From Lactuca virosa (Eukaryota > Streptophyta > Magnoliopsida > Asterales > Asteraceae), in assembly GCA_928212115.1 (NCBI GenBank), contig CAKMRJ010005412.1, positions 254,161,980 through 254,225,979 of the forward strand: DNA of 64,000 nt, read 5' to 3'. The position numbers and the translations under genes are program-made. The notes under the pieces were generated by a model. The model made no database searches, was not told where the DNA came from, and saw only the letters and a program-made list of their open reading frames with translations. Every line of letters begins with the position of its first letter. The first letter of the stretch is position 1. This document shows positions 21,296 to 32,290 of this stretch, one piece after another.

Positions 21296-22679
21296 CGACC
21301 CCTTTTTACCGGTTTTTCGACTACGACTTTGTTTTAACTCCGTTTTTCATTATTTTAACGGGGATTTTCACCCAAAACTTTATTTTATAAACTAAGGCCC
21401 CAAAATATATAAATCTCCAGGGTTTTTATAAAAATGTATTAAAAGAATTGGTGGTTGGACTAATTATTGAGTGAATATTTGCTTTTCCTTATTTTATGAC
21501 AAAAGCAAGCCACCACCACCTCACTCTATGATCAGCCATCCTTTCCAACCACCCCTTGTCTCCTTGGGGGACCTTTACACCCTATCTCCAGCTCTTCCCA
21601 CGTTCTAAGAGCTGGAGGATTGGTCCTCTCTCCTCATTCTCCTTAAAAGCCCTTTCATTCTACACTTAGCAACCAAGAACACTCTCCAAAATTCTCTCAT
21701 CTTTTCTCTCAACTTCAAGAACTTCAAGGCTTTCTCCAGGGATTTCTTTCTTCAATTAGTAAGTATCTTCATCATTCACATAATTATTAAACTCCATTCT
21801 ACTCAAATCATTGATATCTTACACAAATTCCATCTTATTCGGTGTTAGATTCTCGAATCATCAAGACATCTTCTTAGTGTTCTTGGGTTGAACACTTCCT
21901 CTCTCTCACTTTCATCTACTGAAACCACATAAGGTGAGTTCATACCCCTACATTTACATGTTCTTCTTAAGTTTTAAGGGGGGGGGGGGAATACAAGTAA
22001 AATCATCAAGAACACAATTAAACTTTTTCTAACAGATTACATCAGAAAAGATGGACTTCGATTACATACTGTTTTGGTCAACTTAAATATTTTAGTTTTC
22101 AAAACTGTTCCAGGTGCAAGTAGTTCAAACTCTTAGCTTTAAAATGGCTACTCGCACATCTCCATATGATTTTTCTACAATTTATTGTGATTTTTACAAA
22201 ACTGCCTATCATTTCAGAGGCAAACCCGGACCAGTCTGTGATTACGAACATTTTCACCTCTGTTAGAAATCACTAAAAATCATGATAAAATTTACAAACA
22301 AACTAGACTCATATTCCAAACTCTCAGAATTTGCGGATTTGGATTTGGAGCTTTGATGATTTTTCTATAAATTTTCTAAGAACAGTAACAGAAACTGTAT
22401 TCAACAAAAAGCTGCTGTCAATTTCATTTCACCTTGTAACATGTTGAGCAAGGTGTATATCTTTTTGTGATTATATGTTATTGCAATATATGACATTTAT
22501 CTTAATATTTAGACACACATCAGTTTACAATGGATTTGGACATATAAAATATAAAGAATAACAAGTGATTATAATCAAAGTACAACCGATACATTCAAAC
22601 ATTTAATAACTATTTTGAATATAGTTTGCATACATTACAACGTACTACCCTTGGTGATAAACTATAATAGGTATACTTT

Positions 22680-23042
22680 ATGATACATTACATAATACAT
22701 ACATTTAAAAGGGTCATTTATACAAAGGATATTTTCATTAAGCAAGGTACGGCCATACGGTACCAAGTTTTCATAACACGTAATTCCGTTAATGACTTTA
22801 TGAACATTACATAACCACATACATTAAAAAGGGTACATTTATACAAAGGATATTTTCATTAAGCAAGGTACGGCCATACGGTACCAAGTTTTCATAACAC
22901 GTAATTCCGTTAATGACTTTATGAAACATTACATAACACATACATTTAAAAAGGGTACATTTATACAAAGGATATTTTCATTAGCAAGGTACGGCCATAC
23001 GGTACCAAGTTTTCATTACACTACACGTAATTCGTTAATGAC
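22680..23042 (+). repeat. Three tandem 121-bp repeats in Tekay-1 5' LTR
   Basis: Units begin near tacatttaaaaagggtacat and contain the palindrome-like ggtacggccatacggtacc. The period is 121-122 bp between the tacaaaggat landmarks (22721, 22842, 22964). The same three units occur at 27085-27440 in the 3' LTR. Confidence 0.9.
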
Positions 23043-23099
23043 TTTGTAGACATTTACTTCAATTACCATTAAGTCCTGTATTGTAACCAGAGTCTCCTT

Positions 23100-23241
23100 G
23101 AGGGAGAGCGTGATAGTTGTGTATAGATCTATATTGGGTCTGACAAACCCACACCTTAGCTGCATGCAACAGCTAGACCGACAGGTCTAGGGTGACAAAT
23201 GTCATAACATTTCCGACGCCTGAAGAACGTTGTTTCAGGCC
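23100..23241 (+). other. Structured RNA-like domain in Tekay-1 LTR
   Basis: A hairpin ctagacc-gaca-ggtctag (23173-23190) is followed by tgaca-aa-tgtca (23193-23204) and a possible pseudoknot. In the pseudoknot cgacg (23214) pairs with cgttg (23228), and cctgaa (23219) pairs with ttcagg (23234). The domain is present again in the 3' LTR (27490-27640), where cgttg reads cgtcg. Confidence 0.5.
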
Positions 23242-23285
23242 AACTAGGTGATAGCATGGTTATAATAACTCACATGTGGTATTAA

Positions 23286-23925
23286 GAAACATAGAATTTA
23301 CGGGGATTTCACTAAAATCAAACGAGTTTATGTCGATTTAAACTTGCATTGTTTTACTATAAGGAACGAACACTACTTGTACATTTCGGTCTTTGGGTTT
23401 TAAGACTACATTTACACATTAAGGAAAATATTGGATTTTCTGGACGAACACTACTTTTACAAATAAAAGGCTTTCATAAACTCACATAAATATAAACAAA
23501 CATAGAATTTACGGGGATTTCACTAAAATCAAACGAGTTTATGTCGATTTAAACTTGCATTGTTTTACTATAAGGAACGAACACTACTTGTACATTTCGG
23601 TCTTTGGGTTTTAAGACTACATTTACACATTAAGGGAAATATTGGATTTTCTGGAACGAACACTACTTTTACAAGAAAAGGCTTTAATAAACTCACATAA
23701 AGTATTAATGAATATTGGAATTTACGGGAACTTCATTAAAATTAAACGAGTTTATGTCGATTTAAACTTACATTATTTATTATAAGTAAGAAAAGTTACT
23801 TATACATTTCGGTCTTTGGATTTAAGACTACATATACATTTTAAGGAAAATATTGGATTTTTCTAAAACAAATACTACTTTTACAAACGAAAGGCTTTAA
23901 TAATACCAAACAAAAGCTTATGAAC
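23286..23925 (+). repeat. Three tandem 211-bp repeats in Tekay-1 5' LTR
   Basis: Each unit has aatttacgggga, aaacgagtttatgtcgattt, tacatttcggtctttgg and aatattggattttct in the same order, with period 211-212 bp. The third unit is the most diverged. They are repeated in the 3' LTR at about 27690-28310. Confidence 0.9.
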
Positions 23926-24221
23926 TCACCAACCTTTGTGTTGACACTTTTTCAAACAACTTGTATTCTCAGGAAATCATTAAACAGGTAACCAAGTGCT
24001 TTTGAGGATGGGACGCTAAGGCGTCTACTATTTCATATTTTGTCAACATATTGTAATTGATTCGTAAACATGTAATTCATACAATGATGTAACTTTTTCA
24101 ATTATATATATGTTGGTTGTGTTTGCTTGAATTACTATTACAATTGTTGTTATGATACTATACATGAAGTTCCTCCACCCCCGGACATTTCCGCCATCCT
24201 TGGTTTGGGGGTGTGACAGAT

Positions 24222-24234
24222 TGGTATCAAAGCA
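24222..24234 (+). other. Primer binding site of Tekay-1
   Basis: tggtatcaaagca is a tRNA-Met type PBS with one change (A for G at the ninth base), four bases from the LTR end. Confidence 0.8.
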
Positions 24235-24967
24235 CAGTTTATAGTGAATTAAGTATATCAAACCACATAAGATATACAAACTATAAACACAATTGGGACT
24301 AATAGTCTCTGATTTGTGCATTTTTCAAATAAATATACTTTTAGAAAATAAATGATTTTCTTGATTAAAGTATACATACATACATTACATGCTCGCATGG
24401 TATCATAACTAGCGAAAACATAAAGCAAAAGAAGAAGAGTTGAACATTTTGAGTATGCCTTAGTATATGTGGATTAAGTCTGGGAAGGATATAGCCTGAT
24501 CAACTATATCTGTCCGGGAATTGACTTGCATATACCGGGGGATGGTCAGGATGGGCAACAAATCTAACAAACCTAATAACACACTACAAAGGATACTTTA
24601 AGAACTCAAAACTAAACATTTACAAATACTATAGGAGTATTTTTGTGTTACTATAATAAATTATCTGAGAATTAAATAGGTCTTTATTTATAGATCAATA
24701 GCTGATAAGTGGATGCGCTAAGGTCATATGTAACTAAGATGCTATAGACTTAGAATTTATGTATCTTTGTTTCACTTCCTGTCCTTGTTTGGTTGTGGTC
24801 TTGGAGTTAGGGTCATCTATTCGAAGGACTATTATATCTTAATCACATATGACTGGTATGCACTTTGCAACTAATGAAGTAACCGATAAAGATCTTTTTA
24901 AAACATAAATATATTAATTATGTCCCGACTAAATTAGTATGTGTGAAACTTTTACAAATGGTCATAT
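24235..24967 (+). other. Tekay-1 untranslated leader, deletion joint at its end
   Basis: This is non-coding and similar in places to the Tekay-B leader (tttatagtgaa..aactatatcaaa, and ctataaacacaa). At about 24965 it passes directly into RNase H codons, so gag, protease and RT were deleted. I saw no gene. Confidence 0.7.
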
Positions 24968-25258
24968 ACTTGGAAACAAGAAGCTGCTTTCCAAATGTTA
25001 AAACAAGCCCTATAAAGAGCACCGATCTTGTCTCTCCCAGAGGGAACCGAAGACTTCGTAGTGTACTGTGATGCTTCGAATCAAGGCCTCGGATGTGTGC
25101 TCATGCAGAGAGGGAAGGTTATCGCGTATGCATCAAGACAGCTTAAGACGCACGAGGTTAATTATACTACGCACGACCTGGAATTAGGAGCAGTAGTATT
25201 CGCTTTGAAGATCTGGAGACACTACCTCTACGGCACGAAAATGCACTATCTTCACTGA
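24968..25258 (+). pseudogene. Tekay-1 RNase H
   Basis: The sequence reads TWKQEAAFQMLKQAL, then a stop, then RAPILSLPEGTEDFVVYCDA. Next are SNQGLGCVLMQRGKVIAYAS (catalytic D in YCDAS), HDLELGAVVFALKIWRHYLY (E), and after a one-base insertion near 25245 the third D in FTDHKSL. It continues in the next frame through MRQRRWVELLNDYECKIRYH and KANVVADALSRK. It would degrade RNA in RNA:DNA hybrids. The in-frame TAA near 25014 and the frameshift make it inactive. The RT that should precede it is missing. Confidence 0.85.
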
Positions 25259-26336
25259 TCACAAAAGTCTTATGCATATCCTCAATCAGAAAGAGCTCAA
25301 CATGCGACAGAGGAGATGGGTAGAGTTGCTGAATGACTACGAGTGCAAAATTCGTTATCATCCAGGCAAGGCCAATGTAGTGGCCGATGCTCTAAGCAGG
25401 AAGGAGTACTCGGGCCGCCGAGTAAAATCCTTAACAATGACAATCCATTCCCACCTGACCATACAAATCAAGGAAGCTCAACTGGAAGCTTTGAAACCAG
25501 AAAAGGTGGCAGGAGAGACATTAAGGGGAATGGATAAAAACTTAGAAGTCAAGGATGATGGAGCACGTTATATCATGAACCGGATTTGGACACCGAAGTT
25601 CGGTGGACTCCGAGACGTCGTCATGAATGAAGCACACAAGACTCGATACTCCATCCATCCCGGGTCGGATAAGATGTATCTGGACCTCAAGAAATTATAC
25701 TGGTGGCCGAACATGAAAGCTGAGATTGCTACCTATGTGAGCAAGTGCCTGACTTGCGCCAAGGTCAAAATCGAATACCAGAAACCATCCGGGCTATTAC
25801 AACAGCCGGATATACCTGAGTGGAAGTGGGAACGAATAACCATGGACTTCATAACCAAGCTGCCTAAGACATCGGGCGGGCTTGACACCATATGGGTAAT
25901 CGTAGACAGATTGACCAAATCAACACACTTCCTACCGATAAAAAAAACCGACAAGATGGAGAAGCTGACTAGAACGTACATCAAAGAGATTATACGACTC
26001 CATGGTGTGCCGATATCCATTATCTCCGATAGAGATAGTAGATTTACCTCACGGTTTTGGCAGTCTCTACAAAAATCATTGGGAACTAGGCTTGACATGA
26101 GTACGGCCTACTACCCACAAATCGACGGACAGAGCGAACGAACCATTCAAACGTTGGAAGACATGTTAAGAGCTTGTGTGATAGACTTCGGTAAAGCATG
26201 GGATACCCATCTACCGCTTATCGAATTCTCCTACAATAACAGCTATCATACTAGCATCAAAGTCGCTCCATTCGAAGCTCTTTACGGTCGCAAATGCAGA
26301 TCACCCCTGTGTTGGGCTGAGGTGGGGGATACATAG
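25259..26336 (+). pseudogene. Tekay-1 RNase H end and integrase
   Basis: This is a 354-residue frame. The integrase zinc segment shows HKTRYSIHPGSDKMYLDLK and CLTCAKVK. The core shows the triad in MDFITKLPKTSGG (D), IISDRDSRFTSRFWQSLQKS (D) and QIDGQSERTIQTLEDMLRAC (E), then APFEALYGRKCRSPLCWAEV. Integrase joins element DNA to the genome. A TAG at 26334 ends the frame after VGDT, just before the C-terminal domain. The catalytic residues themselves are intact. Confidence 0.9.
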
Positions 26337-26881
26337 CTAGCTAGAGGACAAGTCTCTAATAGCACCCTCACTGGCCCTGAAATCATAAGGGAAAAGAGTC
26401 TCGAGATCGGCAAAAGAGTTACGCAGACAAACAACGCAAACCCTTGGAATTCCAGGTGGGTGATCGTGTACTACTAAACGTTTCCCCTTGGAAAGGAATG
26501 ATACGATTCGGCAAACGCGGGAAACTAAATCCAAGGTACATCGGGCCATTCGAAATCATTGCTAGGATTGGGCCAGTAGCATACAAACTTCGATTACCTC
26601 AGGAACTCGACAAAGTACATCCCACATTTCACGTGTCGGACCTAAAGAAGTGTTTGTCTGGTGAGACACTCGTAATACCACTCGACGAAATCGAAGTTAA
26701 CAAAAATCTCCACTTCGTGGAGGAACCAGTCAAAATCATGGATCGGGAAATCAAACGAACGAAACAAAGTCGTATTCCCATCGTGAAGGTCCGTTGGAAC
26801 GCTAAACGAGGGCCTGAGTTCACCTGGGAACGCGAAGATCAAATGAAACAAAAATACCCACATCTTTTCCCAAACTCTTGA
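26337..26881 (+). pseudogene. Tekay-1 integrase C-terminal domain with chromodomain
   Basis: The first 100 bases are out of frame. From about 26444 the frame reads MEFQVGDRVLLNVSPWKGM, KLNPRYIGPFEIIARIGPVA and HPTFHVSDLKKCLSGETLVI, and ends with a chromodomain-like tail (SRIPIVKVRWNAKRGPEFTW, EREDQMKQKYPHLF). In chromoviruses such a tail directs integration to modified chromatin. The presence of this tail is the main reason for the Tekay/Del call. The natural stop is near 26881, 40 bases before the PPT. Confidence 0.85.
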
Positions 26882-26921
26882 TGTCCCAGTCAAATGCAAA
26901 TTTCGGGACGAAATTCCTTCT

Positions 26922-26931
26922 AACGGGGGGA
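26922..26931 (+). other. Polypurine tract of Tekay-1
   Basis: aacgggggga follows a conserved cgggacgaaatt segment. In an intact element the LTR start TGTGACAACC would follow; here the LTR begins internally. Confidence 0.8.
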
Positions 26932-28628
26932 TTTGGACATATAAAATATAAAGAATAACAAGTGATTATAATCAAAGTACAACCGATACATTCAAACATT
27001 TAATAAACTATTTTGAATATAGTTTGCATACATTACAACGTACTACCCTTGGTTGATAAACTATAATAGGTATACTTTATGATACATTACATAATACATA
27101 CATTTAAAAAGGGTACATTTATACAAAGGATATTTTCATTAAGCAAGGTACAGCCATACGGTACCAAGTTTTCATAACACGTAATTCCGTTAATGACTTT
27201 ATGAAACATTACATAACACATACATTTAAAAACGGTACATTTATACAAAGGATATTTTCATTAAGCAAGGTACGGCCATACGGTACCAAGTTTTCATAAC
27301 ACGTAATTCCGTTAATGACTTTATGAAACATTACATAACACATACATTTAAAAAGGGTACATTTATACAAAGGATATTTTCATTAAGCAAGGTACGGCCA
27401 TACGGTACCAAGTTTTCATTACACTACACGTAAATTCGTTAATGACTTTGTGAGACATTTACTTCAAATTACCATTAAGTCCTGTATTGTAACCAGAGTC
27501 TCCTTGAGGGAGAGCGTGATAGTTGTGTATAGATCTATATTGGGTCTGACAAACCCACACCTTAGCTGCATACAACAGCTAGACCGACAGGTCTAGGGTG
27601 ACAAATGTCATAACATTTCCGACGCCTGAAGAACGTCGTTTCAGGCCAACTAGGTCATAGCATGGTTATAATAACTCACATGTGGTATTAAGAAACATAG
27701 AATTTACGGGGATTTCACTAAAAATCAAACGAGTTTATGGTCGATTTAAACTTGCATTGTTTTACTATAAGGAACGAACACTACTTGTACATTTCGGTCT
27801 TTGGGTTTTAAGACTACATTTACACATTAAGGAAAATATTGGATTTTCTGGAACGAACACTACTTTTACAAATAAAAGGCTTTCATAAACTCACATTAAA
27901 TATAAACAAACATAGAATTTACGGGGATTTCACTAAAATCAAACGAGTTTATGTCGATTTAAACTTGCATTGTTTTACTATAAGGAACGAACACTACTTG
28001 TACATTTCGGTCTTTGGGTTTTAAGACTACATTTACACATTAAGGGAAATATTGGATTTTCTGGAACGAACACTACTTTTACAAGAAAAGGCTTTAATAA
28101 ACTCACATAAAGTATTAATGAATATTGGAATTTACGGGAACTTCATTAAAATTAAACGAGTTTATGTCGATTTAAACTTACATTATTTATTATAAGTAAG
28201 AAAAGTTACTTATACATTTCGGTCTTTGGATTTAAGACTACATATACATTTTAAGGAAAATATTGGATTTTTCTAAAACAAATACTACTTTTACAAACGA
28301 AAGGCTTTTAATAATACCAAACAAAAGCTTATGAACTCACCAACCTTTGTGTTGACACTTTTTCAAACAACTTGTATTCTCAGGAAATCATTAAACAGGT
28401 AACCAAGTGCTTTTGAGGATGGGACGCTAAGGCGTCTACTATTTCATATTTTGTCAACATATTGTAATTGATTCGTAAACATGTAATTCATACAATGATG
28501 TAACTTTTTCAATTATATATATGTTGGTTGTGTTTGCTTGAATTACTATTACAATTGTTGTTATGATACTATACATGAAGTCCTCCACCCCCGGACATTT
28601 CCGCCATCCTTGGTTTGGGGGTGTGACA
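26929..28628 (+). repeat. Tekay-1 3' LTR lacking its first 1.9 kb
   Basis: From ggatttggacata it matches the 5' LTR from 22532 onward to the end. The first 1898 bp of the LTR (equivalent to 20634-22531), with promoter and palindrome cluster, are absent. The joint has ggattt shared between the PPT side and the LTR side. The distal end and TSD are intact. Confidence 0.85.
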
Positions 28629-28633
28629 GAAGG
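28629..28633 (+). repeat. Right target site duplication of Tekay-1
   Basis: gaagg matches 20629-20633. Confidence 0.85.
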
Positions 28634-29935
28634 TGTCTAAAATCTCTTTCTCCTCCATATTCTTCTTTGAAGTTGCACGTCGGGAGGGGAATGGCGGTTG
28701 AGTGGCTATTGGTGTCACTAGAGGGGTAGTCTTCTTTGGAACTCCGGCTTGTGCATCATTCTTAACAACGGGATCCTCAACGGGAGTGATCTCTATTTCT
28801 TCCTCCTCTTCCATTGGCCTCTTCTTTGAACTACTTTCTCCGGTCTATTTACCACTTCTCAAAGTCACCACATTAACATTTGGGTTCTTTTCGGTTTGAG
28901 AAGGGAGTTTGCCACGAGACTCCAGCTTGCTTATAGACGTTACTATATCTCATATTTGTGCTTCAAGGTTTGAGATACTAGTCCTTGTCTCTTTTTGGAA
29001 TTATTGGGTACTAGTGGCTAAGGATTTGACAATGTCTTCAAGAGACATTCTGGAGCTACTTTGTTGGGATTGCGGAGGTTGTTGGTGATGATGTGGAGGG
29101 TGCGGTTTGGCTTGATAGTGTGGTTGTGAATTTTGGTATTGAGGTTGTTGTGGTGTGTAGGAAGGCCTAACCAATGCATTTTGAGGCAATGGTCTTGGGT
29201 TGTAGCTCATGTTGGGATTTGGCTTCCAACTTGAATTGTAAGCATTTTGGTAACTAGATGTCTTGTTGTGGTAATTTTGGAACTCTCCTGTGGCATTTAC
29301 ATGCTCCGCATCTTCTTGGAGAATGGGGCACATATCCGTAAGGTGTCCCATTGTTGCACATATTCCACAAACCATCACTTGTGGATTTTGTCCCATGGCT
29401 AACTTTTGGACAACAAATGTTAAATCTTTGATTGAGACTCTAGATTTGATGTTCCCACTTCGTTGACTTTATATTGTGTGTCTCTTTTCATGTCTTGGCG
29501 CGGGCCAAAGTGTTGGTAATTCGCGGCTATGGTGTTGAAAAGTTGTCTTGTTTGTTGTGGAGTTTTACTAAAGACATCACCACCACTTGAGGCATCAACT
29601 AATCTTCTCTCCATTGGCAACAATCCCTCGTAGAAGTGCTAAATGAGGAGTTGTTCTGGAATTTGATATTGTGGAAAACTATAGCACAAGTTGTTGAACC
29701 TCTCCATATAATCATGAAAAGTCTCATTTTGACCTTGGCGGATTCCACAAATCTCATTTCTAAGACTTGAGACTCTTGAAGCGGGATAGAACTTGTCAAG
29801 AAAAGATTTTTCCATGTCGGTCCATGAGTTGATTGACCCAGTGGAAGATAGAATAACCAATCGTTTGCTCTATCGGCCAATGAAAAGGGGAATGCCCTTA
29901 GCTTGATTTGGTCATCGGTGTAAGGGTCGAAGACC
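28634..29935 (-). pseudogene. Athila-2 gag
   Basis: Pieces on the minus strand from 5' to 3' are as follows. 29639-29880 is capsid, with ADRANDWLFYLPLG, MEKSFLDKFYPASRVSSLRN and ETFHDYMERFNNLC. 29420-29623 has MLPMERRLVDASSGGDVFSK and TRQLFNTIAANYQHF. 29001-29396 is nucleocapsid with an intact CCHC knuckle (CGICATMGHLTDMC) and a Gln/Pro/His-rich tail. 28634-28814 is the acidic gag-protease linker. The frame changes between pieces. The N-terminus is cut at 29935 by Copia-B. Gag would assemble particles and package RNA. Confidence 0.85.
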
Positions 29936-30210
29936 TGTTGTAATATGTCGAAGACTTAATGTTATTTTACAAGGCATTTTGTAATGAAGCTTAGATGTTT
30001 AGTCCTTGTAATTTTTTGTTTGCTTTCATGTTTCCTAGAAATAGGGACATTACTTTGAGATACAAGGAGGTGAGTGTATGAACTTGTAAACATTCTCTTT
30101 GTAAGAATTGAAAGCATAATAGAGCTGAAACCAGATTATATTTAGATATCGTGTTCAATCTACATTTGTTTTACTCTGATTCGTTTCTTACTTGATTCAT
30201 CACTTCATCA
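29936..30210 (+). repeat. Copia-B 5' LTR
   Basis: About 275 bp, from tgttgtaata (29936) to cttcatca (30210), with TG..CA ends and the PBS two bases on. The start is inferred from where Athila-2 gag stops being readable; an alternative TG lies at 29946. No clear TATA box. Confidence 0.65.
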
Positions 30211-30212
30211 AT

Positions 30213-30224
30213 TGGTATCAGAGC
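30213..30224 (+). other. Primer binding site of Copia-B (tRNA-Met type)
   Basis: tggtatcagagc is a perfect match to the plant initiator tRNA-Met type PBS. Confidence 0.85.
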
Positions 30225-30469
30225 AGGAATCATAATCTGCGATCTGATTTTCACTCTGATTCAAAAGGTTTTTGAATCAAATTTCTGATTCAAAAAGTTT
30301 CTGCACCTTTTGAAGTGAAAAAGCGTTCTAGATCTTTAGTTGTGATTCGATTCTGCAACTGATTTGTTGAATCAAGTGTTCTATTTGTTATCTCAGTTCA
30401 ATTCAGCAATTTGCTTTCAAATTATCTTTGATTTCTCAAAAATTCTCAAAAATTTTCATCCGTACATCA

Positions 30470-32290
30470 ATGACGAACTTCAATCTCAACTCGATGACTT
30501 CATTCTCTCATTTTCTAGGATCTTCAACTAAGATTCCTATGCTTATTCCTGAATATTATGATCAATGGTCTGATCGTATGCAAGATTACTTGAATGGACT
30601 CGATGAAGAGCTCTGGTCATGTATCTCTGGGAATATTAATCCTTCGACAAATGTTCAACCAATTGGATCATCGTCTAGAACTTCAAGTGTGGGTGATCAA
30701 TCTGAACGATTGAAGAAACTTGAGAAAAGATGCATAAGAGAGTTACGCGGTGCATTACCTCCAGTTGTATATAACTATGTCAGGAGTTCTACAACTGCAA
30801 AAGATATCTGGAATAATCTCAAAGACAAGTTTCAGGGAAGTGAGAAGACAAAAATAAATTCAGTTAAGCAATGTTTGATTGAATTGAAGGAATTCAAACA
30901 AAAAGATGGTGAAACGATTGAATGTTATTATGATAGGCTGAATGAGTTGATCTACAAATGCAATCATTATGGAATCACGAGGACTGCTATGGAATTCAAT
31001 CTCATCTTCGTTATAGGACTCCGTAAAGAATGTAGGAGTGTTAGTATGATGGTGAAAAATCAACAGAGTTTCGACACATCTTCTCTAAATGATTTGTACA
31101 ATCAACTGAAAACTCACGAAAGTGAAGTGAATGAAATAGCAGAAGAGTCGAAGCTTAGTCTGGGAGGTCCATTAGCACTTGTCTCTAAAGTGTCTGAAAA
31201 GGAAGCAATCGAAAAAGATGATTCTGATGATGAAGAGGGGTATATCATGAATTTGGATGATGAGGCAGTAGCTTTTTACTCAAAAAACAGAGTCAAAAAG
31301 TTTTTCAAGAAACCGTTCATTCCAAAGGTGAAGCAAAGTGAGGGAAAAGGTAGTTTCGTGAACAAGGCTGCTGGAGAGGAGAAAAAGAAAATTGAGAAGA
31401 ATGATGGGAAGGTTAATGAGGAAAAGAAATTGAAAGGAGATTCAGGTGTAGATTGCCATTATTGCAACGGAGCAAATCATCTAGCAAATGATTGCATGCT
31501 TCGTAAGAAGGATGAAAGAAAGAACAAAGTGGAGGACGAAGCGTATTATGTGGAGAGATTGGAAGAGGTGCGTTCGAAGGAGAAAATTTTGTCATTGGTG
31601 GCTAGAGGTGAACAAGAGGAAGAGGGCACATATCAGATCTGGTCTTCCGGATCCAATGATGAAGAGATGCGTAATCCTACGCATGGTGCCATGTATGCGA
31701 AGCTGAAGGAAGATTCTGACGAAGAGGTGACTGGTCATTGCTTCCTGACCAAAAGTGCTGATAAATCTCCAATGACTACCAAGGTACGTACTATTCTTCA
31801 TTCTTTCAATATTCCTATAAGTGCATATGATTTTGAATTAATTGTTTTTGATGATACTGTTGCTTATTTCGATGCTTTGGTTATCTCTGCTAGCAATGAG
31901 GCTAAGAAATCAACTTCTCAATTGATAGAAGTACAGAAGAAGTTAGATGGCAAGAAAATAAAAATTGAGAGTTTAGAATTGCAAATTACAAACATTATGT
32001 GTGATAGGGATTCGTTGTCTAGTGATGTAAAACTATTATTAGCTCAACGAAACATATACTGTAACTCTGCTAAAAGACTTTATGTCAAATTGACTGCATT
32101 GCATCATTCGTGTGAAATTAGCAAGGAGCAACATAGGAAAGTATTACCTTTTCTAGCATATGAGAGAGAGAAGGTTGATAATATTTCGTATGATTGTGAG
32201 AGAACTATTGCTGAGTTTGACAAAATCATGATGATAGATATGCTTATGGAATTGTCAAAATTGACGAATGTCTGGATTCAAATGAATTAG
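30470..32290 (+). pseudogene. Copia-B gag, long form
   Basis: It starts at ATG 30470 (MTNFNLNSMTSFSHFLGSST), about 245 bases after the PBS. The capsid domain has IPEYYDQWSDRMQDYLNGLD, CIRELRGALPPVVYNYV, TAKDIWNNLKDKFQGSEKTK and KDGETIECYYDRLNELIYKC. A Lys/Glu-rich stretch leads to an intact CCHC knuckle (CHYCNGANHLANDC, about residues 329-342). The C-terminal third contains a coiled-coil-like stretch (IEVQKKLDGKKIKIESLELQ). It is open for over 600 residues, the longest coding frame in the window. A frame change near 32260 ends it early; the linker continues in another frame. Role: particle formation and RNA packaging. Confidence 0.85.

Larger units (their letters stand above)
20634..24218 (+). 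repeat. Tekay-1 5' LTR (3585 bp)
   Basis: Termini are TGTGACAACC and ..GTTTGGGGGTGTGACA. In order it contains repeated gtcaa motifs at the start (20643-20690), a short-repeat cluster (21118-21295), TATA-like sites (tatataaa at 21405; cttaaaag near 21645), a splice-donor-like gtgagt (21934), a G run (21979-21988), 121-bp repeats, a structured region and 211-bp repeats. The interval 22240-22530 holds nothing recognisable. There is no ORF of interest. Confidence 0.85.
20634..28628 (+). mobile_element. Tekay-1: deleted chromovirus-like Ty3/gypsy element
   Basis: The element starts TGTGACAACC, ends GGGGGTGTGACA and is flanked by a perfect 5-bp duplication. It has a 3.6 kb 5' LTR, PBS, a short internal region with only RNase H, integrase and chromodomain, a PPT and a shortened 3' LTR (1.7 kb). 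Gag, protease and RT are absent. Long LTRs plus integrase chromodomain fit the Tekay/Del lineage. It is inserted in the gag-protease linker of Athila-2. Confidence 0.9.
11111..29935 (-). mobile_element. Athila-2: Ty3/gypsy Athila-like element with env-like ORF
   Basis: The minus-strand order is gag (29935-28634), [Tekay-1 insertion], protease (20633-20146), RT, RNase H, integrase (to 16875), promoter-like spacer, env-like ORF (15469-14231), 3' untranslated region, hairpin/PPT, 3' LTR (12685-about 11111). The RT-RNase H-integrase order marks Ty3/gypsy. An additional ORF after integrase marks the Athila group. The 5' LTR is right of the window, beyond the Copia-B insertion at 29936. Confidence 0.85.

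Noticed and set aside
22680..23042. Regular direct repeats that might suggest a CRISPR array
   Set aside because: Units are 121 bp, contiguous and without unique spacers, and lie inside a plant LTR with the same set in the partner LTR.
26629..26899. Minus-strand ORFs across the Tekay-1 chromodomain
   Set aside because: They are antisense shadows of the integrase C-terminus; the same shadow appears at 39924-40206 in Tekay-B.
30213..30224. tRNA-like sequence
   Set aside because: Only the 12-base primer site complementary to the tRNA-Met 3' end is present, next to an LTR. There is no cloverleaf.
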